A DNA stretch of 64,000 nucleotides from Colletotrichum lupini (taxonomy: Eukaryota; Ascomycota; Sordariomycetes; Glomerellales; Glomerellaceae). The notes beneath the pieces are model-generated. The model was not told the origin of the DNA, ran no database searches, and was given only the letters and a program-made list of their open reading frames with translations. A program made the translations under genes and the position numbers. This document shows positions 11,998 to 23,793 of the stretch, piece by piece. Location: contig NC_064679.1 in the NCBI RefSeq assembly GCF_023278565.1, forward strand, positions 5,084,001 to 5,148,000, written 5' to 3'. Numbering within the stretch: position 1 is the first letter of the stretch; every line of letters starts with the position of its first letter.

Positions 11998-12477
11998 TTT
12001 CAGGTCTACTCAAAACCTAACCCAAGCTTGTGGGATTGGAGCAGAGCTATGATGATTGATCAGTTTTCATGATACGATGCATCCGCCGCCCTTCAAGATT
12101 GACCAGCCAAGGGAAATTCATGTATATACTTCTTCAAAGCACACTTATTGGGCTTCTCAAGTTTATATTGCTATCTTTTACAAGGGGTCATCACTCAGTC
12201 TTTCTAACTTACCTAGATAAGCATAATAAGTGTCGAAGAAGATGGCAATCCGAGGGCCGAAAACTGCAATCCTTCGTGGTGCTAGCTTTGAACAACTGCT
12301 CACCGTTGAGCATTGCGAATTTGGACAGCCTCACGATGCACAAGCTAAGATTGATATGATAATAATTTGATTAAAGTTCTTCTGGTGACATGACAAAAGG
12401 AACTGTGTAGTCATTATATCCATCCTTCCAAGTACGCCAAAACGCAAGATCCTAGGTATCATATTCTATGCCCAAGT
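11998..12477. other. Convergent intergenic spacer
   Basis: About 480 bp between the ends of the pectate lyase and the minus-strand GH79 gene. It is moderately AT-rich and should hold both terminators. No gene seen. Confidence 0.6.
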
Positions 12478-14310
12478 TTATACGAAGAAAATTCCCGTGG
12501 TAAGCACCAAACTCCACGCTATGCAGTTGTAAATGTTCGTGCCAGAACCTAAGGCCGCCGCGCCCGAATCATCATTGCTCTTGCCTGAAGACGAATTGCT
12601 CGAGCCACCCGACGACGACCCAGGGGTGGAAGTAGTCGCCGTACCAACCCCCTGAGACGAAGTCGCGAGCCCGCCACACGCAGTACTATCGGGCTCTGCG
12701 CTACCTACCTTGGCGCCCACGTTGGCGACCACGGCCTCCGTATCGCGGACGGGGATGCTTGCTTTACCGTCGCTACCAACCTTGACGGTGATCTCGTCGC
12801 TAGACACCTGGCTAAGCTTTCCGTCGTTGCCCTGCTCGAAGCTGAGGCCATTCCACGTTGTCCCGCTCGTCGCGTCAGCTCCGTCGCCGGTCAGATACGC
12901 CAGGTGGAGCGTCTCACCGGCGAGGGAAGAGGGCAGGGTAACGTCGACGGTGATGCTGCCCTTATTGGCGTCAGAGACGTTGGCAACCTTGCCGTTAAGC
13001 AGGACGAGGGAGGCAAGCGAGTCGCCTTGGTACACCGACCAGGCTTTGATGTAGTCATTGTAGCCTGAGGGATAGTCCGTAATCTCAGCCTGGGCAACGC
13101 GAGCGGTGCAGGAGCGGCCAATAGTCTGGGCAAAGGCGGCCATGCCGTAGTAGAGCGGCCGGACAAAGCGGTCGCGTCCGAACATGGCTGTCGGTTGCCA
13201 GGCGCTGGCATTACTATCATACGTCATGTGGAACTGAACAGACGAGATGTTGATCGTTGTGGCGTAGAGGAGGAAGTTGAGAGTCCATAAAGCGGCGGCG
13301 AATGTGTTGCTGAGTCCCTCTACACCGAGTGGTCCGACGACGGACATTTCTCGCAGCGCAAAAGGATGCGTAGTCTTTTCGGCTTGTGTGATTTGAGCCT
13401 CAATCGCCGAGTCGAATTGCGCCTTTGTCGTTTCAAAACGCAGCATGTAATCGAGAGTCAAGGGATACGGGAAAGACCCGACGAAGTAGTAGTAGTTGTG
13501 CTGGTTCCAACTCGTGACGAAGCCAACATCAGAGTTATTAGCCTTATCGTCAATGCCGTTCTCGACAAGATCCTTGATCTCGAAGCCCGTGCCAGCTACC
13601 CAGGCGGTCGAAGCAGACGCCTCGAAGAAGTCACTGTGCAGTCCGCGAGGTTCGAGGACTTCTTCCCATACAGCATTGGCACGCTCCCGCCATTCCTTCG
13701 TGTACTCCGTACCGGACCAAGTCGCCTTCTTGCGGAAACCGTTGTCGCCATAAAGGTCTGGCTCGTTGCCAAATTCGAAGGACATGATGTTGAGGTTGGT
13801 GCACCGGTCGATAATCTGAGACGCCATAGTTGTAAGCCTCTCGAGATAGTCGGACTCTGCGTAGCCCAGGTTGAGACCCCATGTAATGGGCGTGCCCTTG
13901 GGCAGACGGTTTGCGATCTCCATAAAGCGGGGGCCGACAATGAAGTTATCTGCAGGGACATTCCCCGGCGCGGTAGGGCGGGGATTTGGCTTGATAAGCC
14001 ATTCATCTTGTGAGTCGTTGTAGACGAGGTAGTCTTGAGTGTTTCCTCCCAATCGCATGTGAGGTGGACGACCGGTGAAGTTCGCTAGGTTATCGAGGAG
14101 ATTAAGGGTTAGGTCGTTTGGTGTTTCGTCGCCCATGAAGTAAAAGAGGTGGTCGAGCTCGATGCCGAAGCCGGCGAATGATGGGTCGATTGCTGCCGAG
14201 ACATTGCTGGGGACTGATTCGGAGAGCGTTAATGACAAGACGTTGTCAGCAGCGAGAGCGGCAGATATGAGGCCGCAGCCGACGAGAATGCGACTCTGTG
14301 ACGGCGCCAT
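12478..14310 (-). CDS. Glycoside hydrolase family 79 beta-glucuronidase-type enzyme, secreted, likely GPI-anchored
   Basis: Predicted retaining hydrolase releasing glucuronic acid or 4-O-methylglucuronic acid from plant or fungal glycans. Single exon, 610 residues. Residues 1-20 form a signal peptide. The TIM-barrel carries RLGGNTQDYLV (86-96), the acid/base Glu183 in FEFGNEPDL and the likely nucleophile Glu321 in ALREMSVVG. A C-terminal beta-domain follows, with the stretches TDYPSGYNDYIKAWSVYQGD and LVLLNG. From about residue 555 there is a Ser/Gly/Thr-rich stretch, then small residues and a hydrophobic tail (IAWSLVLTTGIFFV), the usual layout of a GPI-anchor signal. The product probably stays at the wall or membrane. 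The 215-residue plus-strand frame at 13366-14013 is its antisense shadow. Confidence 0.92.
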   Translation of the reverse strand: MAPSQSRILVGCGLISAALAADNVLSLTLSESVPSNVSAAIDPSFAGFGIELDHLFYFMGDETPNDLTLNLLDNLANFTGRPPHMRLGGNTQDYLVYNDSQDEWLIKPNPRPTAPGNVPADNFIVGPRFMEIANRLPKGTPITWGLNLGYAESDYLERLTTMASQIIDRCTNLNIMSFEFGNEPDLYGDNGFRKKATWSGTEYTKEWRERANAVWEEVLEPRGLHSDFFEASASTAWVAGTGFEIKDLVENGIDDKANNSDVGFVTSWNQHNYYYFVGSFPYPLTLDYMLRFETTKAQFDSAIEAQITQAEKTTHPFALREMSVVGPLGVEGLSNTFAAALWTLNFLLYATTINISSVQFHMTYDSNASAWQPTAMFGRDRFVRPLYYGMAAFAQTIGRSCTARVAQAEITDYPSGYNDYIKAWSVYQGDSLASLVLLNGKVANVSDANKGSITVDVTLPSSLAGETLHLAYLTGDGADATSGTTWNGLSFEQGNDGKLSQVSSDEITVKVGSDGKASIPVRDTEAVVANVGAKVGSAEPDSTACGGLATSSQGVGTATTSTPGSSSGGSSNSSSGKSNDDSGAAALGSGTNIYNCIAWSLVLTTGIFFV

Positions 14311-17039
14311 ATTAGAATAACGACCGGAGAGGGAAGTGGCCTGGATTAGGTTGCGGGTGGCTTGCTCGGTTGCTATGAAGGCCTAAACCATCGTGAGAAC
14401 TCGACGACGTAGCGGGACACCCAAAAGACTTTAAAGACAATTAGAAACAAGACCGAGACAGGCGGTCTCTCCAACGTCGGTCTACCCCATCCATTTCATC
14501 ATTGTAGTGGATCAAAGCCGGAGCTTTTGCGCCCTCGTGCGGCGTTGTCTGTTCAAACCCTTGCTGGTACCAAGAGTCGAAGAGACGTTTGCTCCAGTCT
14601 GACGCGTACCACCAGCTTGGAGTGCTTGGGAGCGGTGGGAGCTTGGTGAAAAAAAAACACCAGAATTCTGAAGGATGGGCGGCCCAAAGTCACATAACCC
14701 AGTTTTCTCGAACCGCAGTAGCAGATCTGTTTGGGACGCTTCACCGAGGCCATTGGAGAGCCAGAGAAGCCTAGACCACGCGCCACAAGAAATGCCATGC
14801 CTCTTTAGGCGCCACGATGCCGTTGTACCGTGATTGCGACAGCCCGTTGGTGGGTTAATGACATCAGTCCGGGTTGCACACCTTGTAGCACCCTGTCCGG
14901 TTCGGTGGGCCAAGCGTTGGCAGATTTGGCTTAACTGTGGCACTTGACCGATGTGTTGCGTTTCCCCCGCGCGAGAAACGTGCGTTTGGCCTGGGTCAAC
15001 AGGGGTGGAGGTGAGAGAAGGGTGATGTCAAACAGACGTTGGTCGTGCAGAGTCTGCGGAATTGTCAAGGAACCTGGAAGAGTCAAAGATAATACAGGGA
15101 TAACAGCAGTTGTTTCGCATTCCCTCCAACCGGTTGCGGTTAGAAGACGTGACAACGCCGCAGCAAGCCACAGCTGCCACACCCTCACCACAGATCCAGC
15201 CATCCATCTCGACGTTACTCGGAGAGCCTGGATGGAAATGAGGATAGCGTGAATGCAGCATAGAGTTCACGGAGAATTTGACCTTCCCATTGTCGCTTGC
15301 CATCCCGCTCAATTGCCACAGCCCGTCGGTTCGGTTTCTCAAGCTGACAATCTCACCTCTCCCGTTTCCTGCAGGAACAATGGAACGGAAAATGTCGATT
15401 ACTGTCGATCGTTTTGTTCTCCAAAACGAAATTAGAAACACTTCGCTCCACCCACGTGTTGAAGCGGTACACTTCTTTCCACGGAGCTTTTCAATGGAAC
15501 CGAATACCGATTTTCAGGGGAGCCAAAGCAGCTGCAGGACGGGAGTGCAAACAAACTGAGGAGCACACAGAAATGAGAGACTGTCTGTGAAGCACTTTGG
15601 AAGGAAGATGGAAGACCACGTCGAGTTGGCTGACGTCAATTCAGATGCAGGGCATTGGGTCCATTGTGGTCACATGGCAATCCCAGTCTTATTAGACGCC
15701 AAGTTGAATCCCTCGCATCTCCATCTCCCTTGCCGGGCGGTTCGTTGTTGTCAACAATGACGAACCAACAGTCATGATCGGAAATGAGATGGCCGGGTAA
15801 AAGGCCCAGGCGCATGCATGTCTGTCAACTACCTAGAGTACCTTAGATAAAGCTTTGCTCTCAATTGACTTGATCTAGTTGATTGACCAAGGACAGATAG
15901 GAAGAGGCTTGTACTTCCAACAGACATGAAAGGACGCCAATACTGAATGGGATTGCTATGAATACCCATCGCGTCCAATGCACTGAGGGATTTTGCTGTT
16001 GTCCAAGACGTAGCTAGGCCTAAAAGGACATCCCAGCCATCTCTTTGGGGGCCGAACGGGCGGACCGGGAACACGGCATGCTCAACGGATCTGATGTCCA
16101 GATCTGTGCGCAATACTCGCTCTTCTTCTTCTCCTTCTTCTCCTAGGGAACCTAGACACGTTATCCTCCGCATTCCAACCCCGGCAGCAAACTAGTTCTC
16201 ATTACTTCGGATTTTGGAGTCTGTAAGTCCCTCTCCTCGATGAACTCGTCTCTGCTCGATCCGACATCGACACATTCAGCCCGTGGTCCACTCAATGAAC
16301 ACCCATGCCTTGGCAGCCGGGCCGTGGTCCTTGCAGATCGAGTCCCGGGCGCCCCGTGCACTCGGAACTGTCATCATGACTTCTCTTCGTTTGGCTGCAG
16401 CAAGCCCAATCTGGCGAAGAGCGGCCGAATCGTCGGAAGTGCCGGTAGCGCGGTCAATCCGGCAAAGCATCACATCACGGCATCGGGTCCCGCACCCGAG
16501 CGTGGCTTGTGCAGGACTGTCACGATTTTGCACAGGTTCGAGATATGAGGAGTCGCATTCATCAAGGTGTGCTGTGCCATTCTTCGCTCTTCGGTAAACG
16601 GAACATCTACAGATTTTTGTAGTCTCAGCCCCTGACACTGCCTTCCGTACTTTACCCAGGGCATGTCTACTGTTCAGCCACATATAATTGCAGTATTTAG
16701 CAGGACACAGTGAAATGGTGATTCTGAAGTCTACATCGAGTCTCCACTCTTCCCGCAGTGTGCGAAGCAATTGTCGCATAGCTCTCATTTTCCATCGTAT
16801 ATCTTTGAACCTCGACTTAGCAGTCTAGTCATTTTGAAACTCTGGGACATGCAGGCTGTGGGCTGAGTTGCAGGAGCTGATCGTCTCGCAATCGGAGTTA
16901 CCTCCAAAGAGCTCTTCGGTGGTTCTAATCACATATTGAGGGCCCAAGTAGTGACATTACGCGTAGTTGATGCCCCTAGGGCTGGTCTATTTCTGATGCT
17001 CTACAAAAACAGCATCTGCAGACAGCGCCTCGTAGTCGC
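14311..17039. other. Long intergenic region, no gene seen
   Basis: About 2.7 kb. Several overlapping open frames of 60-170 codons exist on both strands, but none shows a domain, signal peptide or consistent splice sites. It contains the GH79 promoter (left) and the 3' flank of the CE5 gene (right). A short A-run lies near 14650 and a CTTCTTCT-type tract near 16120-16142. Confidence 0.55.
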
Positions 17040-18101
17040 TTAGCAATAAACACAAGCACCAGTCGGGCAGTATCCATGGCTGCAGCTGAAGCTGCAAAGC
17101 CCCTTGTAGCTTTCGTCCAAGCCAGTAGCAGGGCATCCATCACGACCGTCTCCGCCAGGGCTGGTCGTCTGCTCGCCGTACGCAGAGCACTCGCACACCT
17201 CATCAGGGCAGTATCCGTTGGAGCAAGAGAACTCGCAGAGACCGGTGTAGTTCTCGGACAGACCTGTCTTGACCTTGCCAGAGACGCAGAAGGATCCAGT
17301 GGAGGTGGGTGCGGGAAGGCTGGAGGTGGTGGTCGCCGTGGGAGGGGTCGTTCCTGAGGGCACGCACTTCTCCTTGATGTAGGCGGCTGCGTCGTTGGTG
17401 TAGAGCTGGAAGTAGTTGGTGTGGGCATCCTCGCCCATCGTTCGGCCCTCGCCGTAGGCGCAGACAATGTCCTCCCCGTTGCACCAGGAGCGCAGGACGC
17501 CGGAGAAGTTGTTGAGGTTGCTCAGGGAAGAGCTCGAGCGGGCCATCTGACCACTGAAGCTGGAGCCGGCCTCGACGTTGTAGCTTTGGTTGGCGATGTG
17601 AGTCGGGTCGCCGAAGAGGAGGGCGGCGCAGACTGTAGAATGCCGTGTTAGATCTTAACCTGCAACTCGCGTAGTTGCCATGGAAAACGTACCCTGGGAT
17701 CCGGGAGTGGCGGTGGCAGCCAACCCAGAATCAGCGAGGATATCTCCAACAACATTGGCACCTTCGCTGTAACCACTCAGAACGACTTTGGAGCTAGGGC
17801 ATTTCTCGCTATATGCCTTGACTTGGGCGACTCCAGAAACACGACCCTCCTCAACAGCGGCAGGGTACCCAGAGGGGTTGGACGCATCGAATAAGATATC
17901 TTCATAGTCGCAGCTGGAGAGGCCATTGCAGGTGGCGTCAATAACGAGCTGCTGTCTGCCCGGGTAGCCCTCGTTCCATCCGCGGGCGAGGAAGATGTGC
18001 AGATCGGTGCAAGATCCTGTGCCGGTGGACTGGCGCTTTCCTGGGGCGGCAGAAGCCAGGAGGGCAAAGTTGAAGAGGGCGGCGGCTTTCGGGGACAACA
18101 T
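17040..18101 (-). CDS. CE5 acetylxylan esterase/cutinase-family enzyme with two Cys-rich C-terminal modules
   Basis: Predicted secreted serine esterase that deacetylates xylan or hydrolyses related esters. Exons are 18101-17693 and 17632-17040, giving 333 residues. I chose the ATG at 18101 because it starts a clean signal peptide (LFNFALLASAAPGKR); the frame is open 65 codons further upstream without good context. The catalytic set is visible: nucleophile Ser in GYSEG (usual form GYSQG/GYSxG), Asp in GEDIVC and His in DAHTNYFQLY. After a Thr/Pro linker come two similar modules, at about residues 260-285 and 307-333. Each reads GLxExYxGLCxFSCxxGYCPxxxC. Such tails occur on some fungal glycan-active enzymes and may bind polysaccharide, but that is inference. 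Confidence 0.9.
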
Positions 18102-19399
18102 CGTAAAGCTGTTTTGATTATTATTAGGTCTATTAACTACAATTGCTGAGGAAATTGTACAGAAAACGAGTGACAAGGTCGCGACGAAGAAGCCGTGAAG
18201 AGACAGGAACTGCGCGCCAAGGGGTTCCGGGGAAAGCGGAGGTTTTAACTCAATCTTCCATTGCGGCTGAACTTGGTGGACTGGGGATTGCTGCATGAGT
18301 TCATTGTCGCATCAAGTAAATGCATCTTTCCCCTTATTGCTGCTTCTCCGAGTCAGCCGATAGCAAGTTATTGTGGGCTTCTTCGGACTTCATCCTCGTA
18401 AATAGCAAGATAATCGCGAACTGGTATCATTGCAGGGTTGTAAGTGGGACGTGCACACGCCTGTTGCTGGGCAATACGAGGACAACTGTAAGCACAGCAG
18501 TGGAGGTCGCAAGATGAGGCTTATGCAGCGTGTGTACAAAAAAGGGGCACGACATAGCAAGAGACTGGTTGGGAATTGATTCGAGTTGCTGAATCTTATG
18601 ATGGTCGGAGGGGCGAACTCTGGGCTTTCTATCCGCACGGATATGTAGTACAAAGACTATGTAAGTATGACAGGGGAATGACTGCAGCAAACAAATAGCG
18701 CTTGCCGACTATCTCAAACGAGACTTGGCCAACATACTTCTACCCGAGTGCCGATAGAGTCATGTCACGCATTGTAGAAAGCAATAACAGACAAAAGGAT
18801 TCGAGCTATTCGCATAGCTTACACATGTGTGCGGTGAAAGCCCGAGCCTTATCCTTGAAACTAACCGATGCACAACATCATGTTGTTTTTATCCCGACTT
18901 TTGAGTTCCGCGGCTCGCGTGGGATAAGCGGCGAGCCCGCAATTAGGGAAAAGACTAGCAAGGATATGATGCGCCCGACTCCACAGACGCGAATCCAGCC
19001 CGCTTCGCTTCATAGAGGTTCAAACAATCTCGATAGATCAACGGTAGATGCAACTGAATCTATGATTGAGGCTTCTAGTCTGAGTTCTCATACGAGTTGT
19101 TGTCAATAGTGACGGTAACTTACAGCGGCCTTCATCCACTTCTAATAATCTTAGTACCCAAGTAAGTTACCTTGATATCGAACAAATCCAAGATAGGATA
19201 TAATTTGAGTCGCCCAGAAACAGGTCGAGCAAGGGTTTGAAATACAGGTATTCTTTACGGGAAGTGGGAACATGCAATTCTCACATCGGATTGACTTCCT
19301 TTCCCGCTATCCTACCATGAGGCTGACACCAAATGACAGCGACTCTTGCCATTTTCGTTGCATGTTGCTACCCTGAACAGCTTCGATACACAGCATCTA
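18102..19399. other. Intergenic: CE5 promoter and 3' flank of the PAP2 gene
   Basis: About 1.3 kb. No coding motif; open frames at 18390-18690 and 18702-19109 are short and unsupported. No tRNA-like structure seen. Confidence 0.6.
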
Positions 19400-20619
19400 T
19401 CAAACGGCTTCATCACCCCGAGGCTGGCCCCTCCGCTGTTTATAGCGTGTTCTCGGTAGCTGTGATGGCAAGGCATCCCTATCCGAAGCTCCGTGATACG
19501 CAGTCTGTTGATCAGCGTAGTAGGCACTGCTTCTCCTCCTGGGCGGACTCTTCTCTGCTGCGTTTTCCCGTATTGCTCCCCAGCCACCGGATCTCGTGAA
19601 CACATCATTCCTGTATTCCGTGCCGTCTCCCGGGGAATAGATAAACTGATCGCGCCTTTGCAGAGGAATGTGGTTGAACCGCCAATCCCAAATAGCAGCA
19701 TAGCATCCGCGATAGGACCCAAACGCTACAGTAGTTCCGATTGTGCTTCCAGCAACGATATCATACCAATTATGAGCCTGATCTATGGTGAGAGAACACG
19801 CGATAAGTAGGGCGCCCAGAAGTGGCGCAAAAGTCAATGCAATCTTCCAAAGAGCCGGGCGGTAGTCTGCCCAGACCTTGAGTTTAGCGTTCAGATACAA
19901 AAATAGGTAGACGTAGCCTGCGAACGCGGCCGTTGAATGGCCAGAGGGGAAGGATGTCATCGCATTCTTCAGTTTGTCGCGGTCTGGTTGCGTGCAAACA
20001 TCGACTGAGTACATGATTTGCTGGAAGCCAACAGCATTGAGTCCCGTTGCGTTATTGCTAGCTGCTCGCGTGACGTCGGGCATACAGACAGCCAGAAAAT
20101 AGGGTCGGAATCCGCCAATGAGCTGTTTGACGATGACTTGAATTAGCGTTGCGAGCGAGATGGAGAATATCAGGCCAATGATGCCGTTGTTCACGTCCCA
20201 GATGTTTCTCACGCGGAACTGGGCGAGAAGAATGGCGGCGATTGGTATGGCGGCGGACAGCAATGCAGACAGCCAGGTATCGATGATCCAGCCGCGATCA
20301 GGATATGCCCACTGAGGGTATACGATGTCTCCAGAGCCGTTGAAGGTGATGGGAAAGTTGCGCGTCGCGGCTAGAGGCGCATTGTAAATCTGCGACAACG
20401 CGTCAGTATTCCCTGTCACCTAATTCCGGTTGATCTAAGACTTACTCCCAAAGCAGCGCCACCTATTGCCGACATGACAAATATGTCAAACCAGGTGATT
20501 TTCAGCCATGCTATGAAGAAGTCCCACGAAGCCTTTACCGAACGGAGGGTGTCGCTAGTGAACTCAGGCAAGGGATCATGATCGTCATGAACACGTTGCA
20601 TACGATTGCGCTGACGCAT
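19400..20619 (-). CDS. PAP2-family lipid phosphate phosphatase (DPP1/LPP-like)
   Basis: Predicted integral membrane phosphatase dephosphorylating phosphatidate or diacylglycerol pyrophosphate. Exons are 20619-20446 and 20389-19400, giving 387 residues. The three PAP2 signature motifs are complete: KQLIGGFRPYF (motif 1, K-x6-RP), SFPSGHSTAAF (motif 2) and a motif 3 segment ending IDQAHNWYDIVAGS with its His and Asp. Motif 3 reads SLTIDQAHNWYD, so the usual Arg of SRx5HxxxD is not evident (it reads SLT). Six helices surround the motifs, and a basic, polar C-terminal tail follows. Start: the frame is open to an ATG at 20742, but the ATG at 20619 gives the N-terminus typical of fungal relatives (xHDPLPxF then the first helix). 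Confidence 0.9.
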
Positions 20620-21843
20620 GCTATAGAGTCTAGAAAACGATTGATCTTCAGCTTTCCAAAGAGAAGCGTCAGAGCAATGATTCGCGCTTGTCGTTCGAAG
20701 AAGAGCGGATGGTTGAGTTAAGCTAACGCAAAGTCGACGCAAGGCAAGTCCTAGTGCAGAAGAGACATTACTGGGAGTGCAGCATAAGAGCTTTCCCGTG
20801 AAATTCGGCGGGAATGTGAATCAGAAGTATAAGAAAACGTTGCTAGCCACCCAATGTTTTGACTGCTTCCTGTTACAGCTGACCTCGGCGACGCGGCGCA
20901 CGGTAGGCGCGCAGTCTCTTCTGATACTCCAACGGCCAAATTCGATCTCGCGTTGGTCTGTTTCGGCGTGTTCGATCCGATGGGCTCAGTCAGCCGCAGG
21001 ACACTTGACTGGACAAGAAAATGCGACGGACGGCTGCCGGGAAACTTTACATTTGGCCAGCAGGTTCTTGACGCTCTAACGGGCTGACGGTGAGTAGAGC
21101 CGCCCGAGAGATTGCGGGCTTTTAACCTGCCTTGTCTGGCGCTTGTAGATTTTCCAAGCTCAATTCCAAGTTCGCGAGTCAGCCCTCCTGCTTTAAGAAC
21201 AATGCCCCCATTACGCAAAACCTCTTGATTCCGGGCGCAATCCTGGACTTCAATCACTTAGTCTAGACGAACACAGTAGGAAGTCTTCTCGAAAGTGTGG
21301 AATGAAGGTTAAGCAAAACTTCGAATCAGACGATGGTAGTCTTGTCAAAAGCCTTGACAGATGGATGCCGAAGCCTTCGAATGATCAAGTCTCGGCAGGC
21401 GTGCTCCCTATCGCAGTACGTAATTAGTTCAGGTTGCAACACTTGATCAACGTCCAGAAACCAAGAAGCAGGCTTACCTTTTGGGCTACTACATTGTATT
21501 AATGACATTCAGAGGGAATTAACTTACATAAGGTAGTATGACTAACAAAATACATCAAGGTAGGAAGCCTGATACTGATATCATTTAACATGTATGCCTG
21601 ACTACCTGGCTTGTGTCATAATCAATAGGGGAGTGATCCGCAGTAGACCATAGTCTCACAGTGATCGAATGGACTGAAAAGTTGCTTCCAGTGGATCGAA
21701 ATGTCATGTTCACCAGATCATGTATTCTCAAGAACTCAATATTCAGCAACATTAGTAAAGATACATAGAATCGGGCTTTTCTACCCTAACCTTGTCATCC
21801 TGACATTCATTGTCCAGCACACTCACGACCGTCGGTGCAAACA
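20620..21843. other. Intergenic, no gene seen
   Basis: About 1.2 kb between the start of the PAP2 gene and the end of the third rhodopsin-domain gene, both on the minus strand. If the upstream ATG at 20742 is used, the first 120 bp are coding. Otherwise only short, unsupported open frames. Confidence 0.55.
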
Positions 21844-23379
21844 TCAGACTTTGTTTTCGGGCTTCACCTCATACGTAGTTGTCACAACAATACCACCATG
21901 CCCGTGCTGCCCACTAGATTTGCTGTTTAAACTGCCGTCGCGACCTCCATTTTGAGGCCAGCTGGCTGAGTCGGACGATTTGACAATCTGCTCTTCGCTT
22001 GAGTTGTTGTCCAGCTCCGTCATGTTGTATTTGTTGTACCGTCTCTTTGAAGGCAATCTAGATCGATCGACACTTTGCCCTCCACCTCCTATTGTGACTA
22101 ACTGATGGCCGTATCTGTCACCTGAGCCGGGGTACTTCTGGTTGGCTCCACTGCTGCCCTTAGTAGACCTCAACCAATGTGAGGAGGAAAACAGTGGTCT
22201 GATGCAGGCTGCGTTCACGGCGATGATTCCAACAAACTAAATAATGTAAACCTTGTTAGTCCTGTAACTTGTACCAATGTTTCCTTCCAATCATAAACTT
22301 TGGGAGGCACATACAGTCTCTCTTATTGCCCAGATGGTGCTGACATTGATACCTTCAATGTCCTTGAGCGACAGGATGCAGCGAAGCAAAGCGGCGATCA
22401 TGACGAAGATGCCCGAGCAGAGCAGGAGTCCAATAGCAAGCTTTCTTTTGATACTGAGCTTGACGGCCCACAAGAGTGGTAGTGGTATTGATACAATGAG
22501 GAAGTCTGTTCTGTTGTAAAGGCTTCGTCAGTCATAGGTATCGAATCGTCGATTGTTAGACTTACGAAATATTGAGTACCACAAGACTCAAGTAGTTCGC
22601 AACGGCCAAAGTACACTCGTCTGATTCATTATCAGTAACTTGATAGTTCTCCTCTGTCTTGGGAATAACGTACCTCCTGGATAAGGGACCACCTGCCAGT
22701 TCCTTTGAACAGGTGTACAGTGCCCCCAAATGACAGCTATGACACCAACATAGGCTAATCCTGTCGCTACGGCTGTCCATTTGACAATCTTCTGCTGTCT
22801 TGTAGCAAGCCTATATCATGTTGTCAGAGATGAGATCAATTTCGCTTTCCGAGGACGGGGGGAAACACGAACGTGATGCGACTGAAGAAGAACAAAATGC
22901 AAGCTTTGAGACACCAAATGAGGGTTACATAAAAGTTCCAGCCTGCCAGCAGGCACTTGGAACCAAACTCAAATTTGGCTATCTCCTCCGATGTCAACGT
23001 TGCGCCGATATCATTTGTGATTCCGATGTTGGTTCCATTCTGGCCTGTCAGAGTTCAAGTGTCAGTGTGGAAGATACGTCGATGATGGCTCGAGGAGCAT
23101 TGAGGAATGCCAACCTATAAGCTCCAACATGCAAAGCTCCAACTTGTATGTAAAAGTCAGCCGCAGAAGGTAGACTCCAGCCTGAAGTCCGGACCGTCAA
23201 TAGCAGGTTCGGGTATGCGGCGTACTTACAGTCCAGAAGACCAGGCATAGTATGGCAAAATAATCGTCGCCTTGCCAATTAAAACCCACAATTTTCCATC
23301 TAGCAAAGATGCGAAGGAGAATAACCAAGACACCAAGCCCATACTCCGTCCATGCCTCTGTTTGAAAAGGGGTCGCCAT
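21844..23379 (-). CDS. Fungal rhodopsin-domain integral membrane protein (PTH11-like), copy 3
   Basis: Seven-helix membrane protein of the same broad family as 6301 and 8239 but clearly more diverged. Start ATG at 23379 (MATPFQTEAWTEYG). Exon 1 is 23379-23230. A 28-bp exon 2 (23142-23115) and an exon starting at 23044 are inferred from splice signals and phase. Recognisable family segments in order: EYGLGVLVILLRIFARW, DDYFAILCLVFW, the GTNIGIT loop, LLAGWNFYVTLIWCLKACILFFFSRI (helix 3), GHCTPVQRNWQVVPYPG, then DECTLAVANY, LPLLWAVKLSIKRKLAIG and AIRETFVGIIAVNAACIRPLF. A 120-residue Ser/Gly-rich cytosolic tail with RYNKYNMTELD ends at 21844. At least six introns. Its promoter abuts the retrotransposon block (213 bp from start codon to the 5' edge) but is not RIP-damaged. 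Confidence 0.82.
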
Positions 23380-23587
23380 ATTCCTGTATACTTTAGTGAC
23401 TGAAAGAAGGGCAAACCTGGACGAGCAAGTGAAGAGACTTTTGAGCAAGCCGACTGAAATCACGAATAGAACCTGGTCAATTTGACTCTGTCGGATATGT
23501 CCAAGACCAATGCTGGTTTACGGGACTTCTCGGATTAAAAGCCGCGTCTCCTGGCTTGATTTCGTATCTCTAGTTACGTACGGCATA

Positions 23588-23592
23588 TCCCC
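23588..23592. repeat. Left target-site duplication (TCCCC) of the gypsy element
   Basis: TCCCC directly precedes the gypsy LTR at 23593 and recurs directly after its other LTR at 38339-38343. A perfect 5-bp duplication shows that the two outer ends belong to one insertion. Confidence 0.85.
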
Positions 23593-23793
23593 TGTTAATA
23601 GGTGTGTGACACAGGGAAGAAGCTCACAGAGGCCAACTGCTGTTAGGGTCTAAAAGAGGAATTACTAAAATCTGTCCTTCCCTCGAGGTATATTACTAGC
23701 GCTCTATATATACCTAAGCTACTCCTTTATTACTTAGTCCCCCTTTTTATACTTACTCCTTAACTAACGAGGCTTAATTAGCGAGGCTTAATA
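23593..23793 (-). repeat. Gypsy 3' LTR (left end)
   Basis: It is 201 bp, beginning TGTTAATAGG, and pairs base for base with 38138-38338 apart from C/T and G/A changes. The outermost 50 or so bases are undamaged, while the inner half (ending GGCTTAATA against GGCCTGACA in the partner) is heavily RIP-changed. Confidence 0.88.

Noticed and set aside
13366..14013. 215-codon plus-strand open frame
   Set aside because: Antisense shadow of the GH79 gene, whose frame has catalytic motifs and a signal peptide.
16276..16788. 170-codon minus-strand frame in the 14.3-17.0 kb gap
   Set aside because: Overlaps equally long frames on the other strand, lacks any motif or splice support and has an unusual composition for a protein.
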